NCBI RefSeq assembly: GCF_000467855.2
Contig: NZ_KI259225.1
Coordinates: 1-64,000 of the forward strand
Length of the DNA: 64,000 bases
Origin: Porphyromonas sp. oral taxon 278 str. W7784
GTDB taxonomy: Bacteria > Bacteroidota > Bacteroidia > Bacteroidales > Porphyromonadaceae
Direction of reading: 5' to 3'
Shown here piece by piece: positions 58,609-64,000 of the stretch. How positions within the stretch are numbered: position 1 is the first letter of the stretch; every line of letters starts with the position of its first letter. The notes below the pieces were generated by a model. It was given only the letters and a program-made list of their open reading frames with translations, had not been told where the DNA came from and made no database searches. The translations under genes and the position numbers were made by a program.

Positions 58609-59726
58609 ACAGAAAGATAGTCGTACGCAATATCCTCCTCTCGCTCCTAGCTCTCGTGATGCTTGGAGCTTTGGTATATCTGGCACTGAGCACTCCGAAG
58701 GTCAAGGCTGGTGATCGGTGTCGTCGTGTAGCTATCGAGGTGAAGAGTGAGACCGGGGGCGATCCCCTCTTCCTCACGCCTGATCGTATCGCAGACGAAC
58801 TAGCACGTCGGGGCATTCAGCTCCAAGGCAAGCGCCTGGACTCCATTGACCTTCGCCACATCGAGCGCACACTGCTGAGCATCCCCATCTACAAGACGGC
58901 CGAAGCCTTCGTCGCCCCTTCTTCCTCCTCGGTACAGATACGCCTTACCGAGAAGTGCCCCCTGTATATCGTGCAGGAACCTTCGGGTAAGAGCTACTAC
59001 GTCACTCAGGGCAAGGGCACCATCAGCGTCAAGCCTTCCTTCGCAGCCTACCTACCCATCGTCTCAGGGGATGTAGACCTCCAGCAGGCTACCAGCTCCG
59101 TATATGACCTGATGCAGGTACTGCGTGAAGATCCCTACTTCGCTAACTACTTCGGGCAGGTCTACGTGGATCGTACCGACGGGATCGTACTCATACCACG
59201 CATAGGCACGACACGGGTCATCATCGGCCGTAGCCCTAACTGGGCGGAGAAACTCCGTAAGTGGCGTATCTTCGCCGAGAGCGTACTCCCTAAGCGGGGG
59301 ATGAACGCCTTCTCCTATGTCAACCTTGACTATAGCAACCAAGTCATCGCCCGTGATCGCTACGCTCCCGTAGGAGAGCTCCTCGATGACGAGGGCGAAG
59401 CTATCCGCCAGCCCCTTCCTATGCCTAGCCCTTCGCCAGCAGTAAGCACCGAAGCGAAGAAGACCCCAGCCCCAGCCCCCCAAGCGAAGGATAAAACTTC
59501 TTCTCCAGCTAAGGAAAAAGCCCCCAGCAAGGACAAGCCTAAAGAGCAGACAAGAGACAAGGCTAAGGACAAAAACAAAGCGAAGGTCGTAGAGCCAAAG
59601 AAAGACTCTAAGAAGGACGTCAAGAAAGAGGCAAAGAAGTCCCAAGCACCTAAGCCCTCCCCCACCAAGAAGCCCAATAAACCCGAGCCAACCAAGAGCA
59701 AACCTAACCATCCACAAAAGAAATGA
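58605..59726 (+). CDS. ftsQ: Cell-division protein FtsQ with a Lys/Pro-rich C-terminal tail
   Basis: Bitopic divisome protein linking early and late division proteins. The 373 residues have an N-terminal membrane helix (about 9-29), a POTRA-like region and the beta domain through about 255 (SYVNLDYSNQVIARD). From about 268 to 373 there is a 105-residue tail of almost only K, P, A, E, D and S (for example DKAKDKNKAKVVEPKKDSKK). With an N-in, C-out topology this polycationic tail lies in the periplasm. Identification rests on the topology and position between murC and ftsA. The tail overlaps ftsA by 4 bases. Confidence 0.88.
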   Translation: MNRKIVVRNILLSLLALVMLGALVYLALSTPKVKAGDRCRRVAIEVKSETGGDPLFLTPDRIADELARRGIQLQGKRLDSIDLRHIERTLLSIPIYKTAEAFVAPSSSSVQIRLTEKCPLYIVQEPSGKSYYVTQGKGTISVKPSFAAYLPIVSGDVDLQQATSSVYDLMQVLREDPYFANYFGQVYVDRTDGIVLIPRIGTTRVIIGRSPNWAEKLRKWRIFAESVLPKRGMNAFSYVNLDYSNQVIARDRYAPVGELLDDEGEAIRQPLPMPSPSPAVSTEAKKTPAPAPQAKDKTSSPAKEKAPSKDKPKEQTRDKAKDKNKAKVVEPKKDSKKDVKKEAKKSQAPKPSPTKKPNKPEPTKSKPNHPQKK

Positions 59727-61189
59727 GCGAACATAGGGATAGCATATATGCCGTCATCAACATAGGGAGCTCCTACCTCTCCGGGATGCTCGCTACCAAG
59801 TCACAGCAGGGCCGTGTGCTCCCGCTCGTGGCACATCGTATTCCCACCAACGGATGCGTACGTCAGGGCTCGATTCACAACATCGAAGAGGCTGCCCAGC
59901 GTATCGGTTCGCTCCTCGACTCCCTGAGTGTCTCGCTCCCGGAGGAGGCTAAGATCAAAGGCGTCTATGTAGGGCTAGAGTGCCGGTCGATGCGCTCGGA
60001 GCGCTATGATGCCTTCATCGATCTAGGACCCGAAGGTTGCGTAGTGACGCCTGACCATCTAGAGACGCTCAAGGACCAAGTCAACGATGCCAGCTATCCA
60101 GGCATGACGATCCTCTCGGTGACCGATCCCCGCTACCGCTGTGATGGCAAGCGTGAGCCTAACCCCCGTGGCGTACGCTGTAGTCGTCTGGAGGCGCAGT
60201 ACCTGCTCATCGTAGCCCGACAGAATATCATCGTCAACGTACGTGAGACGATCGAGGATCGCCTCCAGCTACGTCTCCTGGGTATCCTCCCCACGCCTAT
60301 TGCTGAAGCCTCGGCTACGCTGACGATGGAGGAGATGGCTCTGGGCTGTGCCTACGTCAATATCGGTGGTGGGACGACCTCGGTAGCGATCTATCAGGAG
60401 CGCTTCCCTGTGGCCCTCTTTGTCCTCCCCCTGGGTGGAAACAATGTGACACGCGACCTCACCCAGCTCTCCATCCCCTTGCTCGAGTCCGACGCCGAGC
60501 GTCTCAAGGTAGAGCGAGGATCGATGAATCTCTCCATTCCCCGCAATCAGGAGATCGAAGCCACCTCTGTGGATGGAGGATCGACCAAGCGCTTCTCCCA
60601 GCTCGAAGTCAATAGGTATGTCAGCGCCCGAGTACTGGAGATCCTGAGCAACGTGGTCAGTATCATCCGAGAGGCAGGTTGCGCAGAGAGTATCTCCAAG
60701 GGCTTTGTCTTCGCCGGTGGCGTGACCCGTACCGATCACTTCTACGAGACCCTGCGTCGTCTCTCCCCTGAGTACCGCCCAGCCTCCCTGAGGAGAGATA
60801 TCTACGAGGATGGCTGTGACAGTGGTCTCATCGAGGCGTTCATGACGGAGATTGCCCTAGCCTACCAGGCCAAGGAGCCAGGCGTCACCTTCGAGCTCCG
60901 CTCCCTCTCCTCACTGATGGACGAAGAGCCGAGCAAGCCCTTCGCCGAGCCCGCCAAGGTAGCCGAACCAGAGCCTACCCAGCAGAGCCCCAAGGAAGAG
61001 ACCTATACCTACACGACCATCAGCCAACCGCATGGTCTTGACGAAGACTACGAGGATGACTTCGACGAAGACGATGAGCCCCAGCCACGCAAGGCAAAGG
61101 AACCTAAGAGCAAGGGGCCTTCGCTCCTAGATCGCCTGACCAAGGGCTTCAGCGACTTCTTCGGAGCAGAATCAGGTGATGACTATTAG
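59723..61189 (+). CDS. ftsA: Cell-division protein FtsA
   Basis: Actin-like protein that tethers FtsZ to the membrane. The 488 residues show the actin-fold phosphate motifs INIGSSYLSG at the N-terminus and YVNIGGGTTSVAIYQ, and GFVFAGGVTRTDHF. After about residue 395 there is a long acidic linker (EDYEDDFDEDDEPQP) and near the end an amphipathic helix LLDRLTKGFSDFFG, the usual membrane anchor. Placement between ftsQ and ftsZ is standard. Confidence 0.95.
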   Translation: MSEHRDSIYAVINIGSSYLSGMLATKSQQGRVLPLVAHRIPTNGCVRQGSIHNIEEAAQRIGSLLDSLSVSLPEEAKIKGVYVGLECRSMRSERYDAFIDLGPEGCVVTPDHLETLKDQVNDASYPGMTILSVTDPRYRCDGKREPNPRGVRCSRLEAQYLLIVARQNIIVNVRETIEDRLQLRLLGILPTPIAEASATLTMEEMALGCAYVNIGGGTTSVAIYQERFPVALFVLPLGGNNVTRDLTQLSIPLLESDAERLKVERGSMNLSIPRNQEIEATSVDGGSTKRFSQLEVNRYVSARVLEILSNVVSIIREAGCAESISKGFVFAGGVTRTDHFYETLRRLSPEYRPASLRRDIYEDGCDSGLIEAFMTEIALAYQAKEPGVTFELRSLSSLMDEEPSKPFAEPAKVAEPEPTQQSPKEETYTYTTISQPHGLDEDYEDDFDEDDEPQPRKAKEPKSKGPSLLDRLTKGFSDFFGAESGDDY

Positions 61190-61211
61190 TGCCTATACTC
61201 TACAGACGACA

Positions 61212-62708
61212 ATGGATACAATCGAAAGAGGAAGTTTAGCCTTCCAGTATAGCGAGAGTGAGATCAAGCAGCTCATCAAGGTCGTGGGCGTAGGTGGCGG
61301 CGGTGGTAACGCCGTCAGCAAGATGTGCACCAGCGGCTCCGTCCCTGGGGTATCCTTCCTCCTGTGCAACACGGATGCCCAGGCGCTTCACCACAGCCCC
61401 GTAGAGGACAAGATCACCATCGGCCCGACCGTCACCAAAGGGCTAGGCGCAGGGGCTAAGCCCGAGCGTGCCCGAGAGGCTGCCCTCGAGAGTAAGGAAG
61501 CCATACGCGAGGCGCTTACTTCGGGGGAGACTCGTATGGTCTTCATCACCGCTGGTATGGGTGGGGGTACAGGTACGGGGGCTGCTCCCGTGATCGGTAA
61601 GATAGCGATGGAGGCGGGTCTCCTGACTATCGGGATCGTCACCATCCCTTTCCTCTTCGAAGGGACAGCGAAGATCCTCCAAGCCCTCGAGGGGGTGAAA
61701 CAGATGCGTGAGAGCGTCGATGCCCTCCTGGTGATCAACAACCAGCGTCTTATCGAGGTCTATAAGAACTTCACCGTCAGCGAAGCTTTCTCCAAGGCCG
61801 ACGATACCCTGAGTAATGCTGCCCGGGGCATATCGGACCTGGTGAATATCACCGGTACCATCAACCTCGACTTTGCCGATGTCGATACCACCCTGCGCAA
61901 CGGGGGCGTGGCCGTCATCAACACGGGTTATGCCGAAGGGCCAGAGCGTATGACGCTAGCCATCCAAGAGGCGCTGAATTCGCCCCTTCTCAATAACAAC
62001 AATATCAGCAAGGCACGCCAGCTCCTGATCAACGTCTACGAGAGCAGCGAAGCTCCGATGACTGTCTCCGAGCTCACGGAGCTACAGACCTTCACCGAGG
62101 ACTTCTCCGACAAAGTCAAGACCATCTACGGTACTGCTCCCCGACAGGATCTGGGTAAGAAGATCGCCGTGACGATACTTGCCTCGGGCTTCGGGTTCGA
62201 CGAGGACATCTTCATCCCCACCAGTGCTAAGCCCAAGGACCCGCTGACGAAGATCTCCGAGGAGAAGGAGCGGGACGAGCAGCAGAGACTCATCGAGCGT
62301 GTCTACGGACATGCAGCGACGAAGCGAAGCAAGGCCGAGCCTGTAGCCCTCATGATCGACGAGCTTGACGATGAGGAATTACTCATCATCATCGAGGAGA
62401 CTCCCTCCTATCGCCGTGATCATCGAGTCTTCGAAAGTAAGCGCATGGAGAAGAGCTCCGACCGAGCTATCCGCATCGCTCATCAGGGGACGGGAAGTAG
62501 CCTCAGGGAGCGTCAGGAGCGTGGTCTCCGCTCGGCCTTTGAGCTACGTACACCTCAGCCTGAGGACTCGCAGCGCTATGCCACCCCTACGACCTTTTCC
62601 ACGAGAGAAGAAGTGAAGCCTACCCCCACCGTAGAGGCCTCCCCTACTACCAAAACCGAGGAAGAGGATGAGCCAGCAGACAACGTGATCCGCTTCTCTG
62701 GCTTCTGA
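61212..62708 (+). CDS. ftsZ: Cell-division protein FtsZ (bacterial tubulin)
   Basis: GTPase that forms the division ring. From the ATG at 61212 (MDTIERGSLAFQ) it has 498 residues; the ATG at 61176 lies within ftsA and is less likely. Motifs: VVGVGGGGGNAVSKM, the tubulin signature GMGGGTGTGAAPVIG, and the T7 loop NLDFADVDTTLRNGG. After about residue 325 comes a long linker ending in DNVIRFSGF, the likely FtsA-binding peptide. Confidence 0.97.
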   Translation: MDTIERGSLAFQYSESEIKQLIKVVGVGGGGGNAVSKMCTSGSVPGVSFLLCNTDAQALHHSPVEDKITIGPTVTKGLGAGAKPERAREAALESKEAIREALTSGETRMVFITAGMGGGTGTGAAPVIGKIAMEAGLLTIGIVTIPFLFEGTAKILQALEGVKQMRESVDALLVINNQRLIEVYKNFTVSEAFSKADDTLSNAARGISDLVNITGTINLDFADVDTTLRNGGVAVINTGYAEGPERMTLAIQEALNSPLLNNNNISKARQLLINVYESSEAPMTVSELTELQTFTEDFSDKVKTIYGTAPRQDLGKKIAVTILASGFGFDEDIFIPTSAKPKDPLTKISEEKERDEQQRLIERVYGHAATKRSKAEPVALMIDELDDEELLIIIEETPSYRRDHRVFESKRMEKSSDRAIRIAHQGTGSSLRERQERGLRSAFELRTPQPEDSQRYATPTTFSTREEVKPTPTVEASPTTKTEEEDEPADNVIRFSGF

Positions 62709-62737
62709 TCCCTACCCCATCACTTCAGTACCCATCT

Positions 62738-63166
62738 ATGATCATAGCTGTAGACTTCGATGGCACGATCGTACGCCATCGATACCCCAAGATAGGTGAA
62801 GAACTCCCCTTCGCTACCGAGACTCTTAGGATGCTCATACGCGAGGGGCATCGACTCATTCTCTGGACGGTCCGTGAGGGTAAGCTCCTCGATGAAGCCA
62901 TCGAGTGGTGCCGGGATCGGGGAGTGGAGTTCTACGCCATCAACCGTGATTTCCCCGAGGAAGATGCCACGGGAAGTGGCTTCTCTCGTAAGCTCAAGGC
63001 CGACCTCTTCATCGATGACCGTAGCTTCGGTGGTCTACCCGACTGGGGCACGATCTATCACCGCATCCGCGCTGGGAAAGCGCTGGAGGGCGCTTGGCAT
63101 CTCCTAGCCCTCGAAGAGGAAGAAGAGCGACCAGGCTTCTTCGCCCGCCTCTTCTCCAGGCGCTAG
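62738..63166 (+). CDS. HAD-superfamily phosphatase (BT0820-like)
   Basis: The 142-residue product has HAD motif I AVDFDGTIV (nucleophile D5, second D7), motif II near ILWTVREG and the Asp pair FIDDRSFGG as motif IV. It is a small, cap-less Bacteroidota type; substrate unknown. It follows ftsZ by 29 bases and may be cotranscribed. Confidence 0.88.
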   Translation: MIIAVDFDGTIVRHRYPKIGEELPFATETLRMLIREGHRLILWTVREGKLLDEAIEWCRDRGVEFYAINRDFPEEDATGSGFSRKLKADLFIDDRSFGGLPDWGTIYHRIRAGKALEGAWHLLALEEEEERPGFFARLFSRR

Positions 63167-63206
63167 CCACGTGCTACAGACTACACCATACCCCTATCCC
63201 CCTACT

Positions 63207-63680
63207 ATGCGTACTCGCTATTTACTCTGCCTGCTGAGCCTCCTCGGGCTCATCAGTGCCTGCTCCTCGGGCTCAGGCTCGAAGCAACATCAGACACAAC
63301 AGGCGCACTACGAGAGCATCCAGACGACAGATACCACCCTCGTGGGCAAGCGTCTGTATCTGGAGTTTGACTCGAATAGTTCGGTCGTCGAGTACCTCTC
63401 CTCCCATCACCTCTTCTGGAGCAGTCGGGACTCGGTACACGGCTACAAGGAGGGTGAGGACAACTATCACGCCGTGCGTATAGGCCTGCATGTCTTCTTC
63501 GTCAACTGGGTCGAATCCGACGGCACGACCGTGAGTCAGGTGCTGGATCTCAAGGAGCGCACCTGTCAGGCCTTCCTCACTTCGCACATCTACTCAGGAC
63601 AGGACGTCAACCGAGGCACCGTCACCCTCTCGGGCAAGATCACACGGATCGAGGACTCCAATCACCTCCTGCTCAACTAA
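63207..63680 (+). CDS. MoaF-like lipoprotein
   Basis: From the ATG at 63207 (MRTRYLLCLLSLLGL) the 157-residue product has a signal peptide with lipobox ISAC (Cys about 19). The mature part, VGKRLYLEFDSNSSVVEYL... and AVRIGLHVFFVNWVESDGTTVSQVLDL, resembles the calycin-like MoaF domain. Role unknown; the frame's earlier start at 63171 is rejected because it precedes the signal peptide. Ends in a strong terminator. Confidence 0.78.
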   Translation: MRTRYLLCLLSLLGLISACSSGSGSKQHQTQQAHYESIQTTDTTLVGKRLYLEFDSNSSVVEYLSSHHLFWSSRDSVHGYKEGEDNYHAVRIGLHVFFVNWVESDGTTVSQVLDLKERTCQAFLTSHIYSGQDVNRGTVTLSGKITRIEDSNHLLLN

Positions 63681-63685
63681 GCCTC

Positions 63686-63730
63686 GCCCACCTTCGCTCC
63701 TTATGAAGCCGAAGGTGGGCTTTTCTTTTT
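63686..63730 (+). terminator. Terminator after the MoaF-like lipoprotein gene
   Basis: Perfect 11-base inverted repeat GCCCACCTTCG / CGAAGGTGGGC (63686-63696 with 63710-63720), followed by TTTTCTTTTT. Confidence 0.92.
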
Positions 63731-63757
63731 CTCTCTACGTCTCCTCCCTCCTATCCC

Positions 63758-64000
63758 ATGTCTAGCAGCTACCGCATCGACGAGCGAAGTATCACGGAGC
63801 ATCTCCTTGAGCTCGCTCAGTGGGGCAATAAGCCCTTCACCGAGCGCCTCCATCCTGGTATCCCTGGGGTGCTAGGGGTAAGGCTCCCCGATCTCCGAGC
63901 GCTGGCCAAGCACATCGTGCGAAGCGGTACCGCTCCGACGTACCTAGAGGAAGCAGAGCGGACAGAGCGCTCCCCCGAAGAGGACTTCATGGAAGCTCGT
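63758..64000 (+). CDS. DNA alkylation repair protein, AlkD-like (N-terminal part, cut by window edge)
   Basis: The ATG at 63758 opens a frame of 81 codons to the window edge (MSSSYRIDER...). The phrase GVLGVRLPDLRALAKHIV matches the N-terminus of the AlkD/HEAT-repeat glycosylase family, where a GVRVPxLRxLAK motif is typical. The catalytic residues are outside the window. Confidence 0.75.
   Translation, partial: MSSSYRIDERSITEHLLELAQWGNKPFTERLHPGIPGVLGVRLPDLRALAKHIVRSGTAPTYLEEAERTERSPEEDFMEAR

Overview
The window is chromosomal DNA of a Bacteroidota bacterium, most likely a Porphyromonas or close relative. The grounds are SusC/SusD transporter pairs, the type IX secretion lipoprotein PorW/SprE, the group-specific promoter element TAnnTTTG before many genes, and lipoprotein signals with SxC lipoboxes. 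Most coding DNA is G+C-rich (a hand-counted 60-base sample in groL is 58% G+C), which explains the many long shadow frames. No rRNA or tRNA gene, no CRISPR array and no recognisable insertion sequence was seen.

Layout. 2-256: tail of a winged-helix protein. 552-7999 (minus): purH followed by the cell-shape operon mreB-mreC-mreD-mrdA-rodA. 8067-12109 (minus): a small Cys/His protein, a zinc/manganese-type ABC permease and porW. 12302-19495 (plus): a small starch or maltodextrin locus, SusB-type GH97 glucosidase, SusC and SusD. 19512-20123 (minus): an HU-like protein, beside a degenerate array of repeats with a period near 22 bp. 20693-23635 (plus): an AAA/CYTH NTPase related to animal TTD14, and a phosphoethanolamine-transferase-like enzyme. 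23722-34399 (minus): an M16 peptidase, an STN-containing SusC, SusD, a fasciclin lipoprotein, a small lipoprotein and a thioredoxin protein, read here as a possible peptide or protein uptake locus. 34583-38198 (minus): proS, queF, a lipid kinase, a small RHH-like protein and tadA. 38411-41010: groS-groL behind a sigma-54-like promoter, with a copy of a 96-bp palindromic repeat element on each side. 41185-43776: a visibly A+T-rich gene for a membrane KAP P-loop NTPase, probably acquired. 43942-49285: ychF-mnmG-uvrC-dtd. 49327-52717: two parS-like 16-mers around an exported protein and a hexapeptide acetyltransferase, then a CCA-adding-type nucleotidyltransferase. 52911-55545 (minus): alpha-glucan phosphorylase. 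55717-55813: third copy of the 96-bp element. 56029-63680 (plus): an unknown exported protein, then murC-ftsQ-ftsA-ftsZ, a HAD phosphatase and a MoaF-like lipoprotein. 63758-64000: start of an AlkD-type gene.

How the parts fit. Two blocks serve envelope growth: lateral wall synthesis (mre/mrdA/rodA) and division (murC/ftsQAZ). Two SusCD systems feed nutrients inward, one for alpha-glucans (linked in metabolism to the phosphorylase and perhaps the acetyltransferase) and one perhaps for peptides. The most unusual material is non-coding: three copies of a 96-97 bp element built from four quasi-palindromes about 23 bp apart, two other arrays with 22-23 bp period, two parS-like sites and four 8-9 base G/C runs outside recognised genes. 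The solitary KAP NTPase is the best candidate for an undescribed accessory (possibly defence) function.
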